Shown here: one piece after another, positions 37,046 to 47,985 of the stretch | Layout of the letters: every line of letters starts with the position of its first letter | Position numbering within the stretch: position 1 is the first letter of the stretch | DNA from: Macrostomum hystrix | Lineage: Eukaryota; Platyhelminthes; Macrostomidae | NCBI GenBank assembly: GCA_950097015.1 | Contig: CATNEN010000003.1 | Coordinates: 12,305,501 to 12,369,500, forward strand | Reading direction: 5' to 3' | Length of the DNA: 64,000 nucleotides | The notes under the pieces: model-generated | What the model was told of the DNA's origin: nothing | What the model saw: the letters and a program-made list of their open reading frames with translations, nothing else | The model's database searches: none | Made by a program: the position numbers and the translations under genes

Positions 37046-37670
37046 GGCGGTCGTCCCTTATTGGCACAAACAAGCCACCTAGCCATCTCTCCACCTTCTC
37101 TATCGGAAATTGTTCTTACCAAATCATTTGGTAAGATAAGAACGTTTTAGAGGAAGTAAGGAAAACATATCTAATGCTCGCTTCACAGAAGCGGAATAAG
37201 CAAAAGAGAATTAAAATGAACAATCAGTATATAGGCACTTAATTCTGAATAAGTTTTTTAAACAAACACTCTTTAACCCAATAATGGACTATATAGCATT
37301 GTCAACTTGACAACTACAGCATGAGCTTTTGTTTGCTTGTTTGCGCAAACATTGTTAAACACTCTCTTATAGAAGTGTTCTTATATTTGATTAAACACCA
37401 AAATCATTACTAACCGTTCAACTCGAGTCCCCAATAATAAATTAATGTTATTCAACAAAGAATAATTCTTCTAGTGTTTTCAATTCAACAAGGGATGCTT
37501 TGCGGTCTAATGACATCATCGCCATTGTGCGGTAGGTTTCGATTCCATTGTTTGGCTGTCAGAATGTCATTATCATGTTGAATATTTACCTCGGGGACTT
37601 TGAGATTCATAAAACGAGAAATTAGAATAAAGATTAAAATTTTTTTATTTAGATTTATTTTTTTGTTAGA
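37046..37670. other. Spacer, nothing identified
   Basis: AT-rich unique sequence. Confidence 0.4.
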
Positions 37671-37675
37671 AAACT

Positions 37676-38350
37676 AAAAGAGAGACAGACAGTGAGACAG
37701 AGACAGAGACAGAGAGACAGAGAGACAGAGACAGAGACAGAGAGACAGAGACAGAGAGACAGAGAGACAGAGAGACAGAGACAGAGAGACAGAGAGACAG
37801 AGACAGAGACATAGACAGAGACAGAGACAGAGACAGAGAGACAGAGAGACAGAGACAGAGACATAGACAGAGACAGAGACAGAGACAGAGAGACAGAGAG
37901 ACAGAGACAGAGACAGAGAGACAGAGAGACAGAGAGACAGAGACAGAGACATAGACAGAGACAGAGACAGAGACAGAGAGACAGAGAGACAGAGACAGAG
38001 ACAGAGACAGAGAGACAGAGACAGAGAGACAGAGACAGAGAGACAGAGAGACAGAGACAGAGAGACAGAGACAGAGACAGAGACAGAGACAGAGAGACAG
38101 AGTGACAGAGACAGAGACAGAGACAGATACAGAGACAGAGACAGAGAGACAGAGACAGAGACAGAGAGACAGAGACAGAGACAGATACAGAGACAGAGAC
38201 AGAGAGACAGAGACAGAGAGACAGAGACAGAGAGACAGAGACAGAGAGACAGAGACAGAGAGACAGAGAGACAGAGACAGAGAGACAGAGACAGAGACAG
38301 AGACAGAGACAGAGACAGAGACAGAGACAGAGACAGAGACAGAGAGACAG
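37676..38350. repeat. (GACAGA)/(GACAGAGA) satellite tract
   Basis: Mixed 6- and 8-bp units of GACAGAGACAGAGA type with a few GACATAGA interruptions. Frames on both strands are open only because the tract contains no stop triplets. Confidence 0.97.
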
Positions 38351-39234
38351 AAATATACACAGTCGGAAATATCATTATAAATTTAAAAAATTCTTAAGAC
38401 GAAGATTCAACTACTTTGAGTAGTAAATATAGGTTTTACTAGCATATTTGAGTAATGATCAGCCAACTTAGCTCAAGTGAGTCAGCTGTTTAAAAAAACT
38501 TGAATTTCACAGCAAAACGAAGCATCGACGTCTTTTGTTGAAACCTTATTTTTCAACTACATACAACTTGGAGTTTAAAATTAATTTCTTCTTTTACGCA
38601 TATCCTAATTAAAAAAATTGTGTTCAATTTGTACTTCAAATTGCTTGTGTCTGATCGCACTGAAGGTAGTTTTTCAAATGATCATCTGTTTGCCCTGTCT
38701 GTGTTTGTTTAGTATTAGTGTCACATATAAGTGAGATTTGTACACAGAATTTATTATTATTAGCAGCAGAACATATTGACTCAAAAAGTCTGTAAATTTC
38801 AATTGGCACAAAACTTGTCTTTGGCTAAATTAGTTGAGTTGTGAATAATTGACAAATGCTTGTCTTTCTTGTGATGCGGTCAATGCAAAGCAGGTCACAA
38901 TAAAGGCTAGAGATAGATTTCAGTTCTGTTTGTTTGGCACACATATCGCGTGGTTGCTATACTTAAATTAATTTCTTTTGCTCGTGTCAACCTGAAATTT
39001 GAGCTATACATTTTTGTGTAAGCAAATACATCGTGTAGTTGTCCTCTGATAATTAAATTCTTCTTCGACTTTCATAGTTTTATTAACTTCTGCAACAGGA
39101 GTGAGTGCTCAGCAAATAATTGCAGTTTGATAACTGATTAACGCGTGATGGCAAAGACTGAAGCAGTGGGGCTATAGTTATTTGCTTTAGAACTTTTTGC
39201 TAAATTTTCTGCATAGAACTTTTTGACGTGTGGA
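38351..39234. other. Spacer, nothing identified
   Basis: AT-rich unique sequence without supported features. Confidence 0.4.
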
Positions 39235-40090
39235 TATTCTCTGTGCCATTATTAGTGCCATTCTCTATGCCATTATCAGTGCCATTCTGTATGCCATTAT
39301 CAGTGCCATTCTCTGTGCCAAAACAGTGCCATTCTCTATGCCATTATCAGTGCCATTCTCTATGCCATTATCAGTGCCATTCTCTATGCCATTATCAGTG
39401 CCATTCTCTCTGCCATTATCAGTACCATTCTCTCTGCCATTATCAGTGCCATTCTCTATGCCATTATCAGTGCCATTCTCTATGCCATTATCAGTGCCAT
39501 TCTCTATGCCATTATCAGTGCCATTCTCTATGCCATTATCAGTGCCATTCTCTCTGCCATTATCAGTGCCATTCTCTATGCCATTATCAGTGCCATTCTC
39601 TATGCCATTATCAGTGCCATTCTCTATGCCATTATCAGTGCCATTCTCTATGCCATTATCAGTGCCATTCACTCTGCCATTATCAGTGCCATTCTCTATG
39701 CCATTATCAGTGCCATTCTCTATGCCATTATCATTGCCATTCTCTGTGCCAAATCAGTGCCATTCTCTATGCCATTATCAGTGCCATTCTCTATGCCATT
39801 ATCAGTGCCATTCTCTATGCCATTATCAGTGCCATTCTGAATGCCATTATTAGTGCCATTCTCTATGCCATTATCAGTGCCATTCTCTATGCCATTATCA
39901 GTGCCATTCTCTATGCCATTATCAGTGCCATTATGTATGCCATTATCAGTGCCATTCTCTGTGCCATTATCAGTGCCATTCTCTATGCCATTATCAGTGC
40001 CATTCTCTATGCCATTATCAGTGCCATTCTGTATGCCATTGTCGGTGCCATTCTGTATGCCATTGTCGGTACCATTTTTATTGCCATTAT
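39235..40090. repeat. Minisatellite, 24-bp unit, ~35 copies
   Basis: The unit contains CCATTATCAGTGCCATTCTC. Phase slips near 39320 and 39750 (extra GTGCCAAA) break the register. Being a multiple of three, it yields spurious long frames on both strands. Confidence 0.97.
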
Positions 40091-40500
40091 CACAGAAATT
40101 TCTCTGCAATTCACAGTGCCACTTATCATTACCATTTCATGTAATACTGTATATGTTTTTATCCCCGACATCAGCACCGCCATTCTCAACCATTCACTGC
40201 CATTATCACTGCACAGATTGTATCTAATCTTGTACCTATAGTTTTTCTGCTTTATTTCTGATATCCTTGTCTCCATTTCTGTATCTTTTTCTTTCTATTC
40301 TCTCTCTGTTACATGTAATAAAAATAGCTAGGCTTATTATCTAAGCGATAAACTTTTTGGCTATGAGTTTTAAACAAATTCTGCCATTTTTTAAGTACAT
40401 TACATAATTTTGCACTTTCTTTAACTAGAACATATACGACTTACGTTATGCGTCACAGCATCAAATTTTCTGGTGCATTTCTGCAGAATTCTGCCCTAAA
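40091..40500. other. Spacer, nothing identified
   Basis: Unique AT-rich sequence with no supported feature. Confidence 0.4.
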
Positions 40501-41335
40501 TTTTGTCATCATCGCCCTCTGTTCTCATCATCGCCCTCTGTTCTCATCATCGCCCTCTGTTCTCATCATCGCCCTCTGTTCTCATCATCGCCCTCTGTTC
40601 TCATCATCGCCCTCTGTTCTCATCATCGCCCTCTGTTCTCATCATCGCCCTCTGTTCTCATCATCGCCCTCTGTTCTCATCATCGCCCTCTGTTCTCATC
40701 ATCGCCCTCTGTTCTCATCATCGCCCTCTGTTCTCATCATCGCCCTCTGTTCTCATCATCGCCCTCTGTTCTCATCATCGCCCTCTGTTCTCATCATCGC
40801 CCTCTGTTCTCATCATCGCCCTCTGTTCTCATCATCGCCCTCTGTTCTCATCATCGTCCTCTGTTCTCATCATCGTCCTCTGTTCTCATCATCGCCCTCT
40901 GTTCTCATCATCGCCCTCTGTTCTCATCATCGCCCTCTGTTCTCATCATCGCCCTCTGTACTCATCCTCGCCAAATGCACTTAATCCTTGCCCTCTGTTC
41001 TTATCATCGCCCTCTCTACTCATCCTCGCCATATGCACTTAATCCTTGCCCTCTGTTCTTATCATCGCCCTCTGTTCTCATCCTCGCCAAATGCACTTAA
41101 TCCTTGCCCTCTGTTCTTATCATCGCCCTCTGTTCTCATCATCGCCCTCTGTTCTCATCATCGCCCTCTGTTCTCATCATCGCCCTCTGTACTCATCCTC
41201 GCCAAATGCACTTAATCCTTGCCCTCTGTTCTTATCATCGCCCTCTGTTCTCATCCTCGCCAAATGCACTTAATCCTTGCCCTCTGTTCTCATCATCGCT
41301 CTATGTTCTCATCATCGCCCTCTGTTCTCTTTCTC
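40501..41335. repeat. Minisatellite, 19-bp unit with 58-bp composite at right end
   Basis: The unit is CTCTGTTCTCATCATCGCC, about 25 near-perfect copies. From about 40965 it is interleaved with CTCGCCAAATGCACTTAATC in ~58-bp composites. Confidence 0.96.
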
Positions 41336-41905
41336 GCCATATGTAATATGGCAAAGTAATAAACCATTATCTTATCAAGCAGTAAAAAGTTAAGCAATTT
41401 ACAATCGAACTATGCAAAATAAGTCTAGCTTTCTGCGGCTAATCTATCGCTACAGTTAATTTATGCGACGCAAAATAGAACAGATTGCTTCTTTGGTCTT
41501 CTGCATTTTAGCCGATTAGATTGCATAGGTGAGAAAGCAGCAAAACACTCTCCCTTTATGGTTGGCAAGCCTATTTTGTAGATAATAAATTATTACTGAA
41601 AGTGTTGCAATTTCGTTGCTACAAAAGAACTGCAGGTCGCTTATAAAAGAAAGTAAATAAAAGTTTGAAGAGCTAAGAATTCCGACAGGCAGCAAGGCTA
41701 TGGAGTGACACCAGATGTGTCATTCAATGCTGCTTTATCTGTCTATTTTGCAGCTCCAAATAGTTTGATCGAGTAATCTGAGTCCAACCTGATTGACATT
41801 TTATCTTGATTAAAACTGTATGACAGGTAAGTTTAGATGCCGTTGGCCATGCAGTATGATCCGCTTGGTTGAAATTGGCATTGGCTTGTGAAAATACACG
41901 TATAA
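41336..41905. other. Spacer, nothing identified
   Basis: Unique sequence, no supported feature. Confidence 0.4.
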
Positions 41906-41907
41906 TA

Positions 41908-43925
41908 GGGAGTGTGAGAAAGGGAGAGTGTGAGAGAGGGAGGGTGTGAGAGAGGGAGAGTGTGAGAGAGGGAGGGTGTGAGAGAGGGAGGGTGTGAGAG
42001 AGGGAGGGTGTGAGAGAGGGAGAGTGTGAGAGAGGGAGGGTGTGAGAGAGGGATAGTGTGAGAGAGGGATAGTGTGAGAGAGGGAGAGTGTGAGAGAGGG
42101 ATAGTGTGAGAGAGGGAGAGTGTGAGAGAGGGAGAGTGTGAGAGAGGGAGAGTGTGAGAGAGGGATAGTGTGAGAGAGGGAGGGTGTGAGAGAGGGAGAG
42201 TGTGAGAGAGGGAGAGTGTGAGAGAGGGATAGTGTGAGAGAGGGAGAATGTGAGAGAGGGATAGTGTGAGAGAGGGAGGGTGTGAGAGAGGGAGAGTGTG
42301 AGAGACGAATGGTGTGAGAGAGGGAGAGTGTGAGAGAGAGGGTGTGAGAGAGAGAGGGAGTGAGAGAGGGAGGGTGTGAGAGAGGGAGGGAGTGAGAGAG
42401 GGAGGGTGTGAGAGAGGGAGGGTGTGAGAGAGGGAGGGTGTTAGAGAGGGAGGGTGTTAGAGAGGGAGGGTGTGAGAGAGGGAGGGTGTTAGAGAGGGAG
42501 GGTGTTAGAGAGGGAGGGTGTGAGAGAGGGAGGGTGTTAGAGAGGGAGAGTGTGAGAGAGGGATAGTGTGAGAGAGGGAGGGTGTGAGAGAGGGAGAGTG
42601 TGAGAGAGGCAGGGTGTGAGAGAGGGAGGGTGTGAGAGAGGGAGGGTGTGAGAGAGGGAGGGTGTGAGAGAGGGAGGGTGTGAGAGAGGGAGGGTGTTAG
42701 AGAGGGAGAGTGTGAGAGAGGGATAGTGTGAGAGAGGGAGGGTGTGAGAGAGGGAGAGTGTGAGAGAGGCAGGGTGTGAGAGAGGGAGGGTGTGAGAGAG
42801 GGAGGGTGTGAGAGAGGGAGGGTGTGAGAGAGGGAGGGTGTGAGAGAGGAAGGGTGTGAGAGAGGGAGGGTGTGAGAGAGGGAGGGTGTGAGAGAGGGAG
42901 GGAGTGAGAGAGGGAGGGTGTGAGAGAGGGAGGGTGTGAGAGAGGGAGGGTGTTAGAGAGGGAGGGTGTTAGAGAGGGAGGGTGTGAGAGAGGGAGGGTG
43001 TTAGAGAGGGAGGGTGTTAGAGAGGGAGGGTGTGAGAGAGGGAGAGTGTGAGAGAGGGAGAGTGTGAGAGAGGGATAGTGTGAGAGAGGGAGGGTGTGAG
43101 AGAGGGAGAGTGTGAGAGAGGGAGAGTGTGAGAGAGGGATAGTGTGAGAGAGGGAGAATGTGAGAGAGGGATAGTGTGAGAGAGGGAGGGTGTGAGAGAG
43201 GGAGAGTGTGAGAGACGAATGGTGTGAGAGAGGGAGAGTGTGAGAGAGAGGGTGTGAGAGAGGGAGGGAGTGAGAGAGGGAGGGTGTGAGAGAGGGAGGG
43301 AGTGAGAGAGGGAGGGTGTGAGAGAGGGAGGGTGTGAGAGAGGGAGGGTGTTAGAGAGGGAGGGTGTTAGAGAGGGAGGGTGTGAGAGAGGGAGGGTGTT
43401 AGAGAGGGAGGGTGTTAGAGAGGGAGGGTGTGAGAGAGGGAGGGTGTTAGAGAGGGAGAGTGTGAGAGAGGGATAGTGTGAGAGAGGGAGGGTGTGAGAG
43501 AGGGAGAGTGTGAGAGAGGCAGGGTGTGAGAGAGGGAGGGTGTGAGAGAGGGAGGGTGTGAGAGAGGGAGGGTGTGAGAGAGGGAGGGTGTGAGAGAGGG
43601 AGGGTGTTAGAGAGGGAGAGTGTGAGAGAGGGATAGTGTGAGAGAGGGAGGGTGTGAGAGAGGGAGAGTGTGAGAGAGGCAGGGTGTGAGAGAGGGAGGG
43701 TGTGAGAGAGGGAGGGTGTGAGAGAGGGAGGGTGTGAGAGAGGGTGGGTGTGAGAGAGGAAGGGTGTGAGAGAGGGAGGGTGTGAGAGAGGGAGGGTGTG
43801 AGAGAGGGAGGGTGTGAGAGAGGGAGGGTGTGAGAGAGGGAGGGTGTGAGAGAGGGAGGGTGTGAGAGAGGGAGGGTGTGAGAGAGGGAGGGTGTGAGAG
43901 AGGGAGGGTGTTAGAGAGGGAGGGG
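41908..43925. repeat. Minisatellite, 16-bp purine-rich unit, ~2 kb
   Basis: The unit is GAGAGAGGGAGGGTGT with A and T variants (GGATAGTGT, GTGTTAGA). Blocks with the same variant order recur about 950 bp apart (compare 42230-42720 with 43130-43620, both including GACGAATGG), so a large segment was duplicated within the array. One strand is almost pure purine/G-rich. Confidence 0.97.
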
Positions 43926-44515
43926 AATTGTTCTTTAACGTGAAAGACAATTTAGAGTGAAATAGATAAATTGTAACTCGTATTTAGAATGGAAAGCAGT
44001 GCTATAATTTACACAAAAAAGGGTTGGCTATCAACAGTTTCTATAAACGCATAAACAGTTTATATTGCTCTGAATTTGTTATAAGTAATATTACATGGCA
44101 CAGCAGACTGACACATGCCAGTAACACAGATTTGCACTAATTGAATTCATGCTTAGAAATCGACAGTTATGGCCCGGCAGTTCGCTTGTTTAACCCAATA
44201 AAAAAAGGATTTAGGCTTTTAGTCACAAGCAGGAATATGATGTTTTATAGAATGATTTATTGGTGTTAGTGAAGTCTAGAACGCGGCTCTACACCATATA
44301 GTTAATGAAATTAAATGTCACTATTGTTTATCGATAAATTTAAAATCATTTTTAGCCAGCAAATTTTGAAGTTCCTCATAAATTATTACTCATTCTTCAG
44401 TCCCTAATAAATATCTTCAAGGAAACCACATTTCAACCTCATTATCGATATCGCGACGTTAGTCTCACCGCTCTGTGCCTAAATCCAAGCCTTCGAACCA
44501 TTAAATATGAGATTT
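43926..44515. other. Spacer, nothing identified
   Basis: Unique AT-rich sequence. Confidence 0.4.
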
Positions 44516-44517
44516 AT

Positions 44518-45170
44518 GTACCTAAATGTCACTGATTCTGTTCCTAAATGTCACTGATTCTGTTCCTAAATGTCACTGATTCTGTTCCTAAATGTCACTG
44601 ATTCTGTTCCTAAATCTCACTGATTCTGTTCCTAAATCTCACTGATTCTGTTCCTAAATCTCACCAGTTCTGTTCCTAAATCTCACCAGTTCTGTTCCTA
44701 AATCTCACTGATTCTGTTCCTAAATCTCACTGATTCTGTTCCTAAATCTCACTGATTCTGTTCCCAAATCTCGCTAAATATGTTCCTAAATCTCGCTAAA
44801 TATGTTCCTAAATATCGCTAAATATGTTCCTAAATCTCGCTAAATATGTTCCTAAATCTCGCTAAATATGTTCCTAAATATCGCTAAATATGTTCTTAAA
44901 TCTCGCTAAATATGTTCCTAAATCTCGCTAAATATGTTCCCAAATCTCGCTAAATATGTTCCTAAATATCGCTAAATATGTTCCTAAATCTCGCTAAATA
45001 TGTTCCCAAATCTCGCTAAATATGTTCCTAAATATCGCTAAATATGTTCCTAAATCTCGCTAAATATGTTCCTAAATCTCGCTAAATATGTTCCTAAATC
45101 TCGCTAAATATGTTCTTAAATCTCGCTAAATATGTTCCTAAATCTCACTGATTCTGTTCCTATCTGTTCC
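44518..45170. repeat. Minisatellite, 22-bp unit, two subtypes
   Basis: The first third repeats TGTTCCTAAATCTCACTGAT. The rest repeats GTTCCTAAATCTCGCTAAAT. A single first-subtype unit closes the right end. Confidence 0.95.
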
Positions 45171-46020
45171 TAGTCGGTTGCCTGCCTTCCTATTGGCTGT
45201 CGCGGGCAGAGCTCTAAATGATGGCCCTTATAAAATTAAAATGTTTGCCATTTTTGCAAAATTAATCTTCAAAGAAAACCAATGATAGAAATAGTCACTA
45301 TTCTTTATCGAAAACATAGATCCCAAATCCTGAAACACAGCGACATATGTTTTGTTGATGACAAGACGTTTTTTAACAGGTAAAATATTCGAAAACTTTT
45401 ATACGAGCCTAACACTTGAATATTTACCTGTTGGTTAATTAAAGGTTGCGAAATGGCGCTTTGTAAGATAATATCCTTTAACATTCTATAATTCTATACA
45501 CAATGACTGCATTGGTACATTCTTTCAATTATTGTAACGTGTACTTTTGTATTTTTTAACGAAAAACTTCAATAGTTATGTTTCAGCAGGTTAACTAGTT
45601 TTTAAAATAATTAGATAGATACTGCATCACATAAAGAGAAGTGTCATGCAGTTATTGATAAATTGATTTTTTAATTTATTAATTTATTGATAATCTATTT
45701 TTATACACCAAATTCCTTTGCATCTTCTAATCAGTAAGTCTGTACTATTGACGCATGTGTACTTTTGAAGAAACTAAATGTGCGTCTGAATAATCTGTCT
45801 GTACCTTTCAATTGTACTTTAATGAATCGGTTTAAACCAAGAAATCTCAAAACAATAAGTATTTACTCTTATCGTATTGAATTTAGGTACTTTTTAAAAA
45901 GTACATTAGTTTTTTTGTACTTTAAGTACTTCTTTACAGATGTACTTATAATTTATTTAAAAAATTCACATGTAGAAACACATTAATTTTTATTCGTTAT
46001 TGTAATTTACAATAAAATAC
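45171..46020. other. AT-rich spacer left of the mariner element
   Basis: No supported feature. Confidence 0.4.
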
Positions 46021-46093
46021 TAGGGTTGCCCGGCCGAAAATAGGACTGCTTTAATAACCCAGCAACATGCATGCAAACAAAACGAAACTTGGG

Positions 46094-46873
46094 TCACTTC
46101 TCAACAAAGTTGCCACCTTTCTCCAGACACCGCTCCCACCTCACCAGCCAGTTGTCGAAGGCCTCTGCGAAGCTAGACGCATGCATAGGGGTCGTGACCG
46201 CCCTCCAAAGAATTCTTGACCTCCTGCAGGGAGTCAAAACGGGCGCCAGCGATCGCGGCTTTGACTTTGGGAAATAGCCAAACACAATGACCATGGTCTT
46301 CTTGGCACTGCGCGACACCCGCGCTTTCGTTGGGGCCGCAGCTGCACGCGGAACCCACTGCTTCGACTGAACCTTGGTCTCTGGCGTCACATAGTGCAGC
46401 CATGTCTCATCAGCAGTGATGACTCGATCAAGGAAGCCGGGATTGCTGCGCATCAGGCGATAGAAGTAATTCTTGGCGCAGCGAACTCGCTCAGCTCGGT
46501 TCTCCTCAGTCAGAAGGTGCGGCACCCATCTTGCTGACACATGCTTGAGCTGCAGATCCTTGGTCAGAATCTCGTCAACAGTTGTCTTCGAGATGCCAGT
46601 CAAGTCGGCCAGTTCCCTGACAGTGAGGCGCCTGTCGTCGCTGATCAACTTCTCAACCATCGCCACATTCGCTGGCGTCCTAACAGTTGGATCACGATGG
46701 TGACCTCTGCCATCAGAGCCATCGTGACTTTCACGAAGCTGTTCAAATATGTAATACACTTGGCTCCGCGACAAGGCTTCGCTGCCGTAGATGGCCTGCA
46801 GGTGCTGCATGCACTCCTTGGCCGATCTCCCGGCCTTAAAGCAGTCAACAACGATTTCGCGCTGTTTGACCAT
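46094..46873 (-). pseudogene. mariner transposase remnant with deleted catalytic core
   Basis: It starts MVKQREIVVDCFKAGRSAKE, an HTH typical of mariner/SETMAR transposases. It continues through LADLTGISKTTVDEIL to the first catalytic Asp in VITADETWLHY. After MVIVFG it jumps straight to YFPKVK, which in intact enzymes lies beyond the second and third catalytic acids, so an internal deletion removed both. Two compensating frameshifts lie between about 46270 and 46180. The C-terminus RWERCLEKGGNFVEK is in frame again. It cannot be catalytically active. Confidence 0.88.
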
Positions 46874-47073
46874 CGTAAGAGGTAAGATAGGAGCTAGGAA
46901 ATGCCGTAGGGTGGCAAAAGCTTGCATTAAGCAGTGACAAGAAACCATAAATGCGCTGCTGTAGCTTTTTCAGGAGTTATGTCCATAGAAATTGAAAAAT
47001 ATTATTTACCATGACCTTTTAGCCCCTTTATGGCCATAGATGAATTAATGCTCGGTAATTTTCTTGCGGGCAG

Positions 47074-47251
47074 TTACACCATTTTACCCTCAAATTTGAA
47101 CAACGAAAACTTCAATAGTGACAAACTCTGATTCAATTTTGACACAGCGAACGACAAAAGTTACACTCTATGGTAAATTCTGTCGAATTTGAATCGGAAT
47201 TTGTCACTATTGATGTTTTCGTTGTTCAAAATTGAGGGTAAAATGGTGTAA
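47074..47251. mobile_element. Foldback MITE, ~178 bp, inside the mariner element
   Basis: The left arm TTACACCATTTTACCCTCAA continues through GAACAACGAAAACTTCAATA and GTGACAAA. The right arm is its reverse complement with few mismatches over about 60 bases, so nearly the whole element folds back on itself. Confidence 0.82.
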
Positions 47252-47257
47252 TAAGCC

Positions 47258-47765
47258 ATTGAACAACGCTGAGCAAGGGTTTTAATGAACATCGTTAAAC
47301 TATATCTATGGGGAATTCCCTAAGTGTGTATTTTTTACGCTGGGATTCCCGCCATTAAATACCGCGTGGTTTTAATGGACGACATTAAAACACCGGCGGA
47401 ATGTCTATAGTGCAAAAAGAACCGCTGGGAATCCCAGCGTTGCTTAATGAAATTTTATACCGGCTATTTCGGGCATCAATGTCTATGACCTCGGGCGCTG
47501 CGCGTCCTCGGTCACAGCCATTGATAAGCCGGGATATATTCTTACATTAGTCGCCCGCAAAAAGGAATCGACCAATAGGAATGGCTTACTGAGGCTAAAA
47601 TGTCTATCGCACCCCGAAGTGGGGGCCCCACACCCCGTCTCTGACTCTAAAGGTATAGCTTGGGCAAAAACGTCTATGGTAGAATAAAATTGATACCCCA
47701 TGCTTTAAGGGCGGTAATGGCGTCAATTTCCATTGACGCCCGCAAAGCTTGGGTATTAATGGTAT
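47258..47765. other. Palindrome-rich block
   Basis: A series of imperfect inverted repeats: CGCTGGGATTCCC with GGGAATCCCAGCG, ACCGGCTATTTCGGGCATCA with the complement of TGATAAGCCGGGATA, and TACCCCATGCTTTAAGGGCG with the complement of CGCCCGCAAAGCTTGGGTA. The motif GTCTAT recurs. No protein frame. It shares the 30-base run starting ATCGTTAAACTAT (47291) with 63884. Confidence 0.6.
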
Positions 47766-47985
47766 ATTACCGATTTTCACATTCATATCTCACATGTCTG
47801 AACTCGTAATATTTAAGCAGTCCTATTTTCAATCGGACAACCCTCGTTAAAATATTGTTCCTAAACCCTAAAACTCAATTCCATCGAAGTTTTCAGCAAT
47901 CTACTCAAACATAAAAACTCAATTTCGCAGCTCAACGAAAAAAATCGCATTAGAAAGACCGCAATAATCGAAGCACTTGTTAGCC

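Larger units (their letters stand above)
46023..47843 (-). mobile_element. mariner-like element, inactive, with nested insertions
   Basis: Terminal inverted repeats of ~34 bp: the left end starts GGGTTGCCCGGCCGAAAATA, and the right end in reverse complement starts GGGTTGTCCGATTGAAAATA; both continue GGACTGCTT. A TA adjoins the left end; the matching right TA is mutated. The transposase remnant is at 46094-46873. The 5' third (on its strand) is occupied by a foldback element and a palindrome-rich block. The right end is about 140 bases upstream of the SLC5 start codon. Confidence 0.85.

Noticed and set aside
39228-40241. Long frames on both strands over the 24-bp array (HYQCHSLC and NGTDNGIE repeats)
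   Set aside because: Simultaneous open frames on both strands follow from the repeat period and composition, not from coding constraint.
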